IMG/VR virus record: IMGVR_UViG_3300027823_000001
Location: 1-64,000 of that record
Origin: a virus
Reading direction: 5' to 3' (one strand)
DNA: 64,000 bases
Below, in pieces: positions 54,518-64,000 of the stretch; position 1 is the stretch's first letter; the number at the start of each line of letters is the position of its first letter. The notes beneath the pieces are model-generated. The model did not search any database, was not told the origin of the DNA, and worked only from the letters and a program-made list of their open reading frames with translations. Position numbers and translations under genes: made by a program.

Positions 54518-57274
54518 ATGCCTGAACGCGCGAACCCGTCTCTGCAACTCCCTGGCTACAGTGCTGGGGGCGACATCCCTGGCCAGGCGAAGCACGCAGC
54601 TACGCGAGCCGCACAGGGACGCGGCGAGATGGGCGCCGAGCAAGCCGAGGCGAACCGTCTCTTTCGCACGCACGAAGCAGACGAGTACACCGCGCCGCTC
54701 GCGCGCCGAGCACGCACCCCGGAAGATGTGACCGCAGGGCTTGGACTCGATCTAGTGACCGAGCGACGCGTTCAGCAGATCGTGACCGAGCAGCGCGCCG
54801 ACTTCAGCAAGAAGGGCGCGACTCAGCGATCGTTCCTCGCAGCGAATGGGCTGGTCGAGACGCTACGCCGCATTGACGTGCCTGCTGATACGCGGATGGA
54901 GATCACCAAGCGAGCGCGCGCGTTCTGGCAGAACACGCAGCCCACGGACTACTCGAAGGAGCCGACAGTGCGCGCACGACAAGGGACGCAGATGCGAAGT
55001 AACGCGAAGGTACACAAGAGCGGTGTGCGCTACGTGCGCCCGTTGTCGAAGGCCCTGCCCAACAAGAAGCCCGCCTTCGCGCCACCCGCCCCCGTGCCAG
55101 GCGGCGGTGCTGCGAAGCCTCCGCCGTTGCCCTCACCCGCTCCTGCGATGGCCGCACCCGCCTCCGCTGCGAACGTGCGACAGCCTCCCTCTGGCTATGC
55201 GCCGATCCCGAACAGCAAGATCGGCGGCTACAGGATGAAGGCCGCGAAGGGCTGGACGTACTGGTACCCAGGGGCAGGCCTCACGAGCACGCCGCATCCG
55301 GCCGACGCCGGCAAGGCTCGCGCACAGCGTGCCGCAGGTGAGTCAGCTGCCCCTGTGAAGGCAGGCAAGGGCGCCAAGCCGCCGAAGCCAGCCGCTGGGC
55401 CTCCTGGCGCGCCCGCTGCACCTACGCAGGCTGGTGCCGGGCCTCCGGCCCCCGCAGGACCTCCCGCAGCTCCTGGGGGCGCCCCGAAGCCTCCTGCTGC
55501 ACCGCCACACCCCGCAGGCGCCGCACCTCCGCAGGCTGGTGCAGCTCCTCCGCAGGCTGGTGCAGCTCCTGGACCTTCGGGCGGAGCGCCGCAGGCAGCA
55601 GGGGCGCCGCAGGCAACAGGTCCGTCGAAGGCGAACGCGCAAGCGCAGGTCACCAAGGATCACACGGGCGAGAAGCGGCAGTTCCATCCGGAGGTGCAGG
55701 CGCACACGCCTGCTGGCAAAGAGAACGATCAACAGCATCACGCTGACGAGTTCCAGCGCCATCGCGCCGAGAGGGCGGCGGCGATGCGCGGCGGCGATCA
55801 AGAGAAGGCGAAGGCGCACACGTTTGCGATGAACTTCCACGCGGACAAGCACAACCGCTTGCGAGCTGCATCGCAAGGCAAAGACTACAAGCCGAAGGGC
55901 ACCTACCCAGGGGCGGACGCTGGCGAGGACGGCATGGGTGGTGGTGCCGATACCGTCGCTGCGTCGTACGACCGCGCAGGCAAGCCGGGCAAGGACGGCA
56001 AGTCGAGCAGCGCAGCCGATCCTCGTGAGCGCTTCGTGCCCGAGAGCAAGAGCGTCAGTCAGATGCGCGAGACGTTGGGCAAGGCAGTCAACATCATGGC
56101 GGACCTCTCGCAGGCACACGATCACCTGTCGGCACTCAAGGCGAAGCGCTTGGAGGCGAAGCGCAGCGGGCATCCGCTCGCGCGACGCATGATCTCGCAG
56201 ATCGATGCAGAGGTGGCTGCGACCAAACACGACATCGTGCAGCTAGAAGACGCACACGGGCACGCCATGAAGGAAGTGCTCGCGCATCAGTCGCTGCTGC
56301 GCAACGAGCGCATCCGTGCAAACCCGATCTTCCGGGCGTTCATGAATGCGATGCAGTCGCTCTCAGGACTCTCGGACAAGATCGGCGCGAAGCTCGGCGA
56401 GAAGGCAGGGCAAGCGCTGGAAGGCGCAAAGGGTGCCGTCGAAGACTTCAAGAACCGAGGCGCCAAGGCAGAGCAAGACGCAGCGCGCGGTCAGCTCGAT
56501 TCGTCGCTCGCGGCTGCCGGCGAAGGGGACGATCCCGAGAACGGTGAGGTGAAGCCGCTCGGCGTGACCAAGGACGACATCGCGGCGCAGTACGGCGACC
56601 CCGAAGCAGAAGAGCAAGGGCAGGCACGCACCGCGGAAGCGATGGACGTGCTGAAGAAGCTCGGACAGGCGCAGGGCGATGAGCCGCAAGATGCAAGCGC
56701 AGATGACGTGGAATCGATACCCGACGACGAAGCTGCCGCGGCTGGTGGAGACGACGCAGGCGGCGAGAGCGAAGCCGACGGTGCGATCAAAGACATCTTC
56801 GGCATGCGGGACCAGCGCGAGCAGCAAGGCGCCGCGAACAAGCAGCGCGCCGAGGAGAGTGCGGGCTTCGATCGCGAACTCGCATCGGCGCGCAACAAGC
56901 GTGACGCGATCGAGCAGAAGGCCGCGGCGCAGGCTGACCATTTCGAGCAGCGCAACAAGGGTCGCAGCGAGAAGAGCGTGATGCGTGAGTCGCTCGGCGG
57001 CGGCGACGAAGACACGCAGGTCGCATCGGGCGTGCGCAAGAAGCAGGCGCCTTCAACGCGAGAGCAGAGCACCGTCTCCGTCACAGGTGCGAAGCGCAAG
57101 CAAGCCGTCGCCGTCGAGAAGAGCATGCGACTCGTGAAGAGCGCGCAGTGGCAAGCGGTGATGCGTCTCGCGCCCAAGCTTGATAACACGCTGCGCAAGA
57201 GCACGCGCTACGTCGCACCGCTCGCCCACGTCGCGCGTGCACCCATGACGTTCCTCGATCTCTACGGAGGCTGA
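54518..57274 (+). CDS. Large Pro/Ala-rich head-region protein
   Basis: The 918-residue protein has a helical N-terminal part (1-170) and a long Pro/Ala/Gly-rich linker (about 185-370). That linker is interrupted by GGYRMKAAKGWTYWYPG near 235-251. A helical C-terminal half follows, with a long coiled-coil-like segment around 510-600. The GGYR...YWYP piece is a relative of the KYxxR...YxY units in the protein at 57741. Its place between terminase and portal suggests a virion, scaffold or internal protein. No enzyme motif is seen. Confidence 0.55.
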   Translation: MPERANPSLQLPGYSAGGDIPGQAKHAATRAAQGRGEMGAEQAEANRLFRTHEADEYTAPLARRARTPEDVTAGLGLDLVTERRVQQIVTEQRADFSKKGATQRSFLAANGLVETLRRIDVPADTRMEITKRARAFWQNTQPTDYSKEPTVRARQGTQMRSNAKVHKSGVRYVRPLSKALPNKKPAFAPPAPVPGGGAAKPPPLPSPAPAMAAPASAANVRQPPSGYAPIPNSKIGGYRMKAAKGWTYWYPGAGLTSTPHPADAGKARAQRAAGESAAPVKAGKGAKPPKPAAGPPGAPAAPTQAGAGPPAPAGPPAAPGGAPKPPAAPPHPAGAAPPQAGAAPPQAGAAPGPSGGAPQAAGAPQATGPSKANAQAQVTKDHTGEKRQFHPEVQAHTPAGKENDQQHHADEFQRHRAERAAAMRGGDQEKAKAHTFAMNFHADKHNRLRAASQGKDYKPKGTYPGADAGEDGMGGGADTVAASYDRAGKPGKDGKSSSAADPRERFVPESKSVSQMRETLGKAVNIMADLSQAHDHLSALKAKRLEAKRSGHPLARRMISQIDAEVAATKHDIVQLEDAHGHAMKEVLAHQSLLRNERIRANPIFRAFMNAMQSLSGLSDKIGAKLGEKAGQALEGAKGAVEDFKNRGAKAEQDAARGQLDSSLAAAGEGDDPENGEVKPLGVTKDDIAAQYGDPEAEEQGQARTAEAMDVLKKLGQAQGDEPQDASADDVESIPDDEAAAAGGDDAGGESEADGAIKDIFGMRDQREQQGAANKQRAEESAGFDRELASARNKRDAIEQKAAAQADHFEQRNKGRSEKSVMRESLGGGDEDTQVASGVRKKQAPSTREQSTVSVTGAKRKQAVAVEKSMRLVKSAQWQAVMRLAPKLDNTLRKSTRYVAPLAHVARAPMTFLDLYGG

Positions 57275-57279
57275 TCGCG

Positions 57280-57714
57280 ATGGCTCGCAAGCACACGCTC
57301 AAGCTCGCAGCTCACGTCGAGATCGAACGTGGGCTTCGCAGCATCTACGGCAAGAGCAAAGCCTTCGGCGGCAGCGGTGCAGGTGCTACTCCGGCACCCT
57401 ACGATCCGATCCCCGACTACCAGGACATCTGGTATCAGCCCGACGGCGATCCTCGCAAAGAAGATGAGACAGCGGCGCGCCTGAATCGGCGCAAGGCAGT
57501 GAGCGTCGCGAACAAGGGCAAGTACGGCTTCCATGGCACTGCCGACGCGAACGACACTCCCATCCTCCGCTACGATGCAGAGGACTATCCGCAGAACGAG
57601 ATCCAGCGCGCGCCGAGCCCCAACCGACGGCGTGAAGTCATCGTGACGCCGAACAAGTACCCTCAGACGCTCAAGACAGGCCCGATCAAGCACTCGATCC
57701 CCAAGGGGAAGTGA
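57280..57714 (+). CDS. Hypothetical head-region protein
   Basis: The 144-residue protein is rich in Pro, Asp, Tyr and Arg with little regular structure (APYDPIPDYQDIWYQPDGDP). It starts 5 nt after its neighbour's stop. It may be a flexible virion component. No family is recognised. Confidence 0.5.
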   Translation: MARKHTLKLAAHVEIERGLRSIYGKSKAFGGSGAGATPAPYDPIPDYQDIWYQPDGDPRKEDETAARLNRRKAVSVANKGKYGFHGTADANDTPILRYDAEDYPQNEIQRAPSPNRRREVIVTPNKYPQTLKTGPIKHSIPKGK

Positions 57715-57740
57715 CATGCCCGTGGTAGGATGGTGACCGC

Positions 57741-59828
57741 ATGGATCTCAACGACATCCCGACGCTCGAACTCGACGTAGAAGAGCCCCTCGACAAGGGC
57801 GATGCGCGTGGTGGGAAATACTACCGTCGCATCCCCAAGGCAGGGGGAGGCTACCGCTACTTCTACACGAAGGCAGCGTACGAGAAAGAGCACGGGCCCA
57901 GCGCACATCTGCATGGGCCCGAGGTGCAACAGCACCGCTTCGATGCTCACGTCGCCACGCCGCACTGGCCCGAGGGCGGAACAAGTCAGCTCGACGGCGC
58001 TCGGTTCCTCTCCGAGGCCACGCACGCGATGAAAATCAAGGACTACAAGAAGACGAACGAACTCGCCGCGCGCGTGACGCAGCTGCTCGCGCACGGGGCG
58101 CCTGATGGTGTGGTGGACGACGAGAAGTCGTTGCGCAGTGCGTGGCGCAAGCTCAATCCCGGTAGCACGAAGGACGATCTGAACGAGGCCATCGATCTCG
58201 CCCGCGGCATCCACAAGGGGCAGCGCTTCGTCGTCAGCTCCGATCTGTTCTTCAAGGCCGCAGGTCACAAGTACATCTCGCGCAAGCCGGACGGCAAGGG
58301 CGGCTGGGTCTACAGCTACGCGGACGATGGCGAGCAGATCAAGATCGCAAGCAAGAGGGCGCCATTCGACATCAAGACCCGCGACGGCACCGAGAGCCGC
58401 GAGGGCGTGCACGCTGGCGACTACGCACTGCATCGCGAGAAGGGCTACGGTGGGATGCGGTATCACGTGACTCACAAGCCTTCTGGGATGTCCGTGGACA
58501 GCTCGTTCCATCGCGGTGAGGGTGAAGCCCTACTGCACCATTTCGCGGACCACGGTGGGGGGATCGGCGCAGACATCTCGAACGAAGACCAGCGCAAGAT
58601 CACTGCGGCGAAGGTCAGCTTCAAGCACGACTTCGACCACAGGGATGCAAGCAAGCATCGGCGCGCGCCCAAGCTGGAAGCGGGCGAGGCTGTGAAGTCG
58701 ATGAGAGGAGAGCGCATGACGAACCTGTCGAAGGGCGCAGGCCACAAGTACACGTCGAAGAAGGCCGATGGACGCGGAGGCTACACGTACATCTACGCGC
58801 ACCCCGAGAGCGGTGAGCAAGTACGGGTGAACACCCACGACGCGCGCGTCAGCAACGACGGGCCTACCACCTTCGCGCATCACCACGTCGATCAGAAGAT
58901 CGGGACTGCCGGCGCGCAGATCACCGGGTCAGAGGCGGAGCCTCGACTCCGCGTGGGAGGTGCCGCCGGCACGAGCGATCCACACATTCACTCGATGCTC
59001 ATCGACGCTGCGAAGGACCATCACAAGAGGGCCCTCGCGCAGAGCGCGAAGCGAGCAGCCAAGCAGGGCATGTTCACAACGAAGAAGTCGATGCAACACG
59101 AAGGAGAGACTGAGATGATGGAGAGCACCCCCCACCTGCGAGCGCAGGTGAAGATGGTCATCGAGCAGATGGATCCGCTGGCGAAGGGCATCTACGCCTT
59201 CGAGGGCGGCATGAACCAAGCGCCCAAGATCCCCGACGAGTATCTGCTCGCCTACCTCGATGCGTTCATCGAGGAGGCGTTTGAGCACGAGCGCCGCGAG
59301 AAGGGTCACGACGAGAACGCTGTAGTGGTCGGCATCTCGCAGCCTGAGGTCGGCAGTGCAAACGGTGGCATCGGCGGAGACTCCGCCGACTACTGGGCGC
59401 AGTGGGTGTTAAACGAACTCATCACGTACTGCGGCAAGAACGCGAACCTCATGCGCGCCGTCGAGAAGGCGCACGCGAACAAGGACTTCGTGGCGTCACG
59501 GCTGCGCGCGATGGGCCTCGTGAAGCCGTCGATGAACGGTGGCGAGGTCAACGGCGACTTCATGGAGGGCTACCAGTACAGCGAGCAGCAGACCGCCGCG
59601 GGGATCGGCAAGTCGGTCGGCTACGATCGCGGTGCGTTCTCGACCAGCGATGAGTTGCACAAGGCGCTCGAACGCACGCAGAGCATCCGCGCCGAGGAAG
59701 AGGCGACGGTCAAGCTGGAAGACGACGGGATCAACCCGATCGAGATGCTAGCCAACGTCCACCGCGCGCGCTTCAACCTCATGGAGGATGTCTTCGGGAT
59801 CGATCTCGGCATGAAGGCGAAGCGCTGA
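57741..59828 (+). CDS. Head-region protein with repeated KYxxR...YxY units
   Basis: The 695-residue protein has three related units: GGKYYRRIPKAGGGYRYFY near residues 24-42, GHKYISRKPDGKGGWVYSY near 174-192, and GHKYTSKKADGRGGYTYIY near 334-352. Such KYxxR/K...G(G)xYxY elements are found in many phage head-cluster proteins and may be short beta hairpins used for assembly. The C-terminal 250 residues are helical. Length and position between terminase and portal suggest a structural or maturation role. No protease motif is evident. Confidence 0.55.
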   Translation: MDLNDIPTLELDVEEPLDKGDARGGKYYRRIPKAGGGYRYFYTKAAYEKEHGPSAHLHGPEVQQHRFDAHVATPHWPEGGTSQLDGARFLSEATHAMKIKDYKKTNELAARVTQLLAHGAPDGVVDDEKSLRSAWRKLNPGSTKDDLNEAIDLARGIHKGQRFVVSSDLFFKAAGHKYISRKPDGKGGWVYSYADDGEQIKIASKRAPFDIKTRDGTESREGVHAGDYALHREKGYGGMRYHVTHKPSGMSVDSSFHRGEGEALLHHFADHGGGIGADISNEDQRKITAAKVSFKHDFDHRDASKHRRAPKLEAGEAVKSMRGERMTNLSKGAGHKYTSKKADGRGGYTYIYAHPESGEQVRVNTHDARVSNDGPTTFAHHHVDQKIGTAGAQITGSEAEPRLRVGGAAGTSDPHIHSMLIDAAKDHHKRALAQSAKRAAKQGMFTTKKSMQHEGETEMMESTPHLRAQVKMVIEQMDPLAKGIYAFEGGMNQAPKIPDEYLLAYLDAFIEEAFEHERREKGHDENAVVVGISQPEVGSANGGIGGDSADYWAQWVLNELITYCGKNANLMRAVEKAHANKDFVASRLRAMGLVKPSMNGGEVNGDFMEGYQYSEQQTAAGIGKSVGYDRGAFSTSDELHKALERTQSIRAEEEATVKLEDDGINPIEMLANVHRARFNLMEDVFGIDLGMKAKR

Positions 59829-59854
59829 AGCGCGAGAGGCTGTAGGCTCCGCAC

Positions 59855-61642
59855 ATGGGATTCTTCGACGACATCCGTTCCGGCATCGGTGGCGCCTTCC
59901 GCAACCTCGGCGACTCGCTGGGAGGCGGAGGCTCTGACGTGTCTGCCGAGGACATGCAGAAGGCCATGGCAGGCGCAGGGCTCGCCGCAGACGGATCTGG
60001 CGGCATGCCCGAGCCGACTGACGAGAAGCCACGCGCTCTCTTCCACGACCCTTACAGCGTCGTCGACTGGGGCGGATGGCGCGAGCGTCCATCGTCTCTG
60101 ACGTACGAGACGCTGCGTCAGATGACGCTGAAGAACACCGTGATCGCTGCGCTGATCACGCTGCGCTGCAATCAGGTCGCGCAGTTCGCACGCCCGCAGC
60201 AAGGGAAGTACGATCGCGGCTATCGCGTGATCAAGCGAGACAGGCGCGACCGCTGGAAGAGCATGACGCCCGTCGAGCAGAAGCGGGCGAACGCGATCGA
60301 GCGGATGATCGAGACCACTGGCATTCTCGGCGACGACGAGCGCGCAGCGGACCGCGACAGCTTCGCGCTTTTCTGCAAGAAGGCCGTGCGCGACATCCTC
60401 ACTTACGACCAGTGGTGCTTCGAGAAGCAGCGCGACCGTCGTGGGATGGTCTCACGCTTCATCGCACTGCCGAGTGAGACGCTGCGCCCCGCAGTGGCGG
60501 ATACCGAGCACCTCAGCGCGGAAGACCTGCACTCACGCGTGGCCTACGTGCAGGTCTACGAAGACTCTGTGATCGCCGAGTTCTCTCCCGAGGATCTTGC
60601 GTGGTGCATCATGAACCCGCGCAGCGATCTGCGCGTGAACGGCTTCGGCTTCTCGCCTGTCGAACAGCTAATGCATCTGGTGACCGCGTGGTTGTTCGGG
60701 TTCGAATACAACCAGCGCTTCTTCTCGCAGGGCTCGGCGATCAAAGGCATCCTGAACATCAAGGGCGCCATTCCCGATCGGCAGCTCCGCGCGTTCCGAC
60801 GCATGTGGTACTCCCAGGTGACCGGCGTCACGAACGCGTGGCGCACTCCCATCTTGAACTCCGAAGACATCCAGTGGCAGTCGCTGCATTCGACGAACCG
60901 TGAGATGGAGTTCAGCTCGTGGATGGACTGGCTGACCAAGCTCACATGCGCGGTGTACGGAGCCGATCCCGTCGAGATCAACTTCCAGTTCGGCAACACG
61001 GGGCAGTCGCATTCCATGAACGAGGGTAAGCAGGAATCGAAGCTCACCGAGTCGAAGGACAAGGGACTGCGCCCGCTGATGGACCACATCACGGAGAACC
61101 TGAATCGTCATCTCGTGTGGGAGATCGAGGAAGACTTCGAGTTCGCGTACGTGGGCCTCGACTCCGGCGATGAGGAGAAGGAGCGTGAAGCGCGTATCAA
61201 GGAAGTGGGCGCCTACCGCATGGTCGATGAGGTGCGCGCGGATGACGAGCTACCTCCGCTCGCGGACGGCATGGGCCAGTGCGTGAACAATCCGACGTGG
61301 CTCCAGTTCTCGCAGGCGAAGCAGCAAGAGAAGCAGGCGGCTGATCAGCAGGCCGCTGCCGCCGCAGGTATGGATCCTGGGGCAGCCGCGCCACCTGGAG
61401 GGTCTGCCGGCGGACCGGACGGGTTCGAGGGCACAGACGACGACGATGGCGCGCCAGAGCCGCCTGATGAGGAAGAGCTGCAAGCGGGTGACGTGGACGA
61501 CGAGATGCCCCCTGAGGCACAGCTCGAACGTGCCATGCGCAACGTGCGCGATGTGGATCGCCTGCTGAAGAGCGTGTCTCGCCGCAAGTCGCGAGGTAGG
61601 ATGCTGATCGAAGTCGATCTGGACGAAGGAGACCTGCGATGA
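59855..61642 (+). CDS. Portal protein
   Basis: The 595-residue protein has the portal layout: a disordered Gly-rich start, a helical region LTYETLRQMTLKNTVIAAL and a long core with WRERPSSL. LTKLTCAVYGADPVEINFQFG and HSMNEGKQES are segments conserved in portals, and a Pro/Asp-rich tail follows. Portals form the dodecameric DNA entry ring and hold terminase during packaging. It lies downstream of terL and upstream of a minor head protein, the usual order. GTAGGCTCCGCAC precedes ATG 59855, a weak ribosome-binding site. Confidence 0.85.
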   Translation: MGFFDDIRSGIGGAFRNLGDSLGGGGSDVSAEDMQKAMAGAGLAADGSGGMPEPTDEKPRALFHDPYSVVDWGGWRERPSSLTYETLRQMTLKNTVIAALITLRCNQVAQFARPQQGKYDRGYRVIKRDRRDRWKSMTPVEQKRANAIERMIETTGILGDDERAADRDSFALFCKKAVRDILTYDQWCFEKQRDRRGMVSRFIALPSETLRPAVADTEHLSAEDLHSRVAYVQVYEDSVIAEFSPEDLAWCIMNPRSDLRVNGFGFSPVEQLMHLVTAWLFGFEYNQRFFSQGSAIKGILNIKGAIPDRQLRAFRRMWYSQVTGVTNAWRTPILNSEDIQWQSLHSTNREMEFSSWMDWLTKLTCAVYGADPVEINFQFGNTGQSHSMNEGKQESKLTESKDKGLRPLMDHITENLNRHLVWEIEEDFEFAYVGLDSGDEEKEREARIKEVGAYRMVDEVRADDELPPLADGMGQCVNNPTWLQFSQAKQQEKQAADQQAAAAAGMDPGAAAPPGGSAGGPDGFEGTDDDDGAPEPPDEEELQAGDVDDEMPPEAQLERAMRNVRDVDRLLKSVSRRKSRGRMLIEVDLDEGDLR

Positions 61643-62052
61643 GCTTGCGTACGAAGGTAGACATTCAGGTCGCCGTCGGGTTCGACAACGACCTGGACGA
61701 CACGGGGTTCGAGCGCGCACTCACCGAACTGCTCGACACCACCGAGCGCTTGGTGACGCAGACGATCTCGCTGGCCGCAGCCGAGACCGACTACGAGGTC
61801 AGCTTCGCCGACGTGGCCGAAGCGCGACTGATCTACATCGAGGCCGACGGTGCGTTGACGTACCGCATCGGCTTCAACGGATCGGAGCGCGCACTGGTGC
61901 CGATGGCCCCTACCGCGAGTACGCAGCTCTCGACGCTCAAGGCGTACTCGCTTGCGACCGAGGTCGCCGCGCCGCCCCTCTACCTCACCAACCCGAGCAG
62001 TACCGACGCCCGCAAGGTGAAGGTATGTATCGTCGGCGACCTCACGACGTGA
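61639..62052 (+). CDS. Putative virion protein
   Basis: The 137-residue protein is beta-rich and acidic (LIYIEADGALTYRIGFNG, YLTNPSSTDARKVKVCIVGD). It recalls small head-fibre or decoration proteins in composition only. It overlaps the portal gene by ATGA. Confidence 0.5.
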   Translation: MSLRTKVDIQVAVGFDNDLDDTGFERALTELLDTTERLVTQTISLAAAETDYEVSFADVAEARLIYIEADGALTYRIGFNGSERALVPMAPTASTQLSTLKAYSLATEVAAPPLYLTNPSSTDARKVKVCIVGDLTT

Positions 62053-62055
62053 TCG

Positions 62056-63870
62056 GTGAACGAACCCAACGAGCACAAGCCTGGATGTGAGCCAGGGTGC
62101 GAGCACGATCACTCAGCGGGTCGTGCGCGGGTACGCATCGACGCGCCTGAAGGCACTGACCCGCTGTTGCTCGCGCAGGTCGTGCTTGGTCGGCAGTGGT
62201 TGGTGAAGGCGGAGCGCCGAGAGAGCGACAACCCGTTCGAGGTGCACAAGCCGCTTGGTGAGATGTACGATCTCGCCGTTGGTGAGTACCGCGCGCAGTA
62301 CACGCGCATGCTCGCGCGCATCGATCGTTACGTCGCGCGGCACACGACGTTGACCAAGGCGACGCGCCAGCGCGCGCTGTTCACGGTGACACAGCTTCAG
62401 GAGCTGGCGCAGATCATCCGCGACCACCACACGGCGATCGCAATCGGCTTCTTCGGTGAGACGAGCGTGCCTCCCGCTGAAGTGCAGCGACTCGTTGCGA
62501 TGAACATTCTCCCCAAGGCTGCGCTTGGGATCATCGACGACGCGTTCGCGTACGGGCAGCTGCTCGCAGCTATCAACGCGCAAGTGGAGCGCGGCGTCAC
62601 GCGCATCCCCGAGATGACTCTGACCAACATCAAGAAACGCTTGAAGTCACGCCCGCTGCCACTCACCACAGGTGAGGAGATGGCGCGTGAGTGGGCACGT
62701 CAGAGCGCAGCCACGCACGTTCGCGGGCTCGGCAACCGCGTCGCTCACGACTTCGAGACAACGGCGATCGAAGCAGACCGCGCGTTGCAGCAACGGATGC
62801 AGAACGCAATACGAGAGACGCTCGACGCGAACATCGAGCGCGCCGAGACGTGGCGCAAGCTCAAGAGCGACCTCGGACACAAGACCGACGACTGGGCTCG
62901 CGACTTCGGGCGGATCGCCGCGACTGAGAAGACGCGAGCGATGCAGGAGGGGCAGGTGCAAGCGCTGGTCAAGCGCGAAGGCGACCCGAAGCACGTGCTC
63001 GTCGCGAAGATCCCGACGCCCGCTGCGTGTGACCACTGCGTGCGCCTGCATCTCACATCAGGCGTAGGCTCACGCCCCCGCGTCTTCCGGCTCGCTGACT
63101 TGCAGTCGAACGGCTCGAACGTAGGGCGCAAAGCGCGTGAGTGGAAAGCCGTTGTCGGGCCCACGCATCCGTGGTGCGAGTGCGCGTTGGTGCATGTACC
63201 GGAGGGCTGGGGCTTCGACTCGACAGGCAACCTCGTACCCAAGCGCGCGCGCAAGTCGTGGACGCTGGACCACGATCTGAGCAAGGCGCTCTCCTACGGT
63301 GACTCGGTGCCCGAAGCGCTCACGGTGCGCGTCGGCGATCCTGAACGCCTCGCGGTGATCGATGATGTGATCGCGCGGACACCGAAGACACTGTTCACGC
63401 GCAAGACGGGCGTCACGCTCATCACCACCGATCACCCGACGCAGAACTCACACCTCGACGATCACGACTTCGCGTACTGGACAGGTAACGAGATCCGCTT
63501 GATGCAAAACCTCCCGCTGGAGAAGCTGAGGGCAGTGCTCGAACACGAGATCGGGCACACGCCGAACGTCTATCTGTTCCACAGGTTCGGCAGCATCGCG
63601 AAGGTGCGCGCGTGGCACGAGCATCTCTTCAAGATCGGCAACGAAGAGGGTCACGTCAGCGACTATGCATCGAAGCTCGCGATCGAGTGCGCTGCTGAGG
63701 TCACGAGGATGTACCTCTACGACCGCGCAAACCTCATGTTGAACTTCCCGCGGCAGTTCACGTGGGTCCATCGCTACTACAAGCCGCTCATCCGACGCGT
63801 CTCGCAGCGCACGATGCCGAACCCCGCAGCGACGCAGCTACTACCCAAGCAAGCGAGGCTCGACCAATGA
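62056..63870 (+). CDS. Minor head protein (Mu gpF/SPP1 gp7-like) with C-terminal zincin motif
   Basis: The 604-residue protein starts at GTG 62056. The N-terminal half is helical. Around residues 310-376 it has ACDHCVRLH and HPWCEC (371-376), features of the phage head-morphogenesis family that follows the portal in many genomes. Beyond that it carries an extra domain with EHEIGH (H497-E498-x-x-H501) and a downstream Glu-rich helix, the zinc-binding pattern of metallopeptidases. Such a tail might cleave head proteins or be injected into the host. It is coupled to the next gene by ATGA. Confidence 0.7.
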   Translation: MNEPNEHKPGCEPGCEHDHSAGRARVRIDAPEGTDPLLLAQVVLGRQWLVKAERRESDNPFEVHKPLGEMYDLAVGEYRAQYTRMLARIDRYVARHTTLTKATRQRALFTVTQLQELAQIIRDHHTAIAIGFFGETSVPPAEVQRLVAMNILPKAALGIIDDAFAYGQLLAAINAQVERGVTRIPEMTLTNIKKRLKSRPLPLTTGEEMAREWARQSAATHVRGLGNRVAHDFETTAIEADRALQQRMQNAIRETLDANIERAETWRKLKSDLGHKTDDWARDFGRIAATEKTRAMQEGQVQALVKREGDPKHVLVAKIPTPAACDHCVRLHLTSGVGSRPRVFRLADLQSNGSNVGRKAREWKAVVGPTHPWCECALVHVPEGWGFDSTGNLVPKRARKSWTLDHDLSKALSYGDSVPEALTVRVGDPERLAVIDDVIARTPKTLFTRKTGVTLITTDHPTQNSHLDDHDFAYWTGNEIRLMQNLPLEKLRAVLEHEIGHTPNVYLFHRFGSIAKVRAWHEHLFKIGNEEGHVSDYASKLAIECAAEVTRMYLYDRANLMLNFPRQFTWVHRYYKPLIRRVSQRTMPNPAATQLLPKQARLDQ

Positions 63871-64000
63871 GGTACATCATTCCTGAGCTGGCCAAAGCAG
63901 CTCGCAAGCTGCACGGGCGCTGCGAAGTGCACGGCATGCAGATCAGCATCGAGAACGCGAAGGGCTCGACGCGACACTGGTACGACGAGCACGACAACGA
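63867..64000 (+). CDS. Head-cluster protein, 5' part only
   Basis: The gene starts at an ATGA overlap and runs off the window. The visible 44 residues include a CEVHGMQISIENAKGS segment followed by RHWYDEHDN. That recalls a short domain (IEN-x-x-GS-x-R) of proteins found after the portal and minor head genes in Mu-like and other phages. Its function cannot be judged from this fragment. Confidence 0.5.
   Translation, partial: MRYIIPELAKAARKLHGRCEVHGMQISIENAKGSTRHWYDEHDN

Overview
The window is a contiguous piece of a GC-rich, tailed double-stranded DNA bacteriophage genome. Every credible gene is on the + strand. Genes are packed tightly, and most neighbours share an ATGA, GTGA or TGATG stop/start overlap. 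Virion genes, a replisome, a recombination set, nucleotide-metabolism genes and packaging genes are all recognisable. No integrase, repressor of known type or CRISPR array was seen, so lifestyle cannot be decided. A Cys-rich lipoprotein (49533-50069) and a secreted alpha/beta-hydrolase lipoprotein (44769-45818) resemble surface lipoproteins of myxobacteria-like Deltaproteobacteria. That host assignment is an inference only.

Layout. 1-4448: tail fibre/spike with a beta-helix, then a likely lysis cassette (holin-like membrane protein, HExxH membrane protein, spanin-like proteins). 4471-4510: two tandem palindromic operator-like sites. 4627-10600: replication block with a winged-helix protein, SF2 helicase, DnaB-type helicase and primase. 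10601-15433: an AT-richer gap and an accessory island of very small genes built from shuffled paralogous domains. 15482-22362: an unknown Cys-containing protein, a CobS-like AAA+ ATPase, an unknown protein, a CobT-like VWA protein, and a sigma-factor-like region fused in frame to a DUF2924-like/histone-H1-like protein. 22467-33011: family A DNA polymerase, possible recombination mediator, gp32-like ssDNA-binding protein, RecA/UvsX, a one-chain Mre11-Rad50 (gp47-gp46) and a RuvC-like resolvase. 33346-35850: small-terminase candidate and a second secreted/hydrolase pair. 36339-41985: DNA methyltransferase, deoxyribosyltransferase-like, dCTP-deaminase-like, SLOG, ThyX and DUF3310 genes. 42050-52113: mostly unknown genes, a second copy of the accessory-island domains, a self-contained lipoprotein moron and a GroES-like co-chaperonin. 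52164-64000: large terminase, head proteins, portal, and a minor head protein carrying a zincin motif; the window ends inside a further head gene.

Regulation. A 13-nt motif, CATCG[G/T/C]GTA[T/G]A plus two bases, occurs at 15 positions, mostly just upstream of starts. In six cases the TAnnnn part lies 6-7 nt before the start codon, which would make the transcript leaderless. In others a Shine-Dalgarno sequence sits in between. Factor-independent terminators are visible at 22385-22420, 45839-45872 and 48277-48320. The most interesting signals are this promoter grammar, the fused sigma/H1-like reading frame, the Mre11-Rad50 fusion, the shuffled accessory islands with a possible +1 frameshift, and the zincin-tailed head protein.
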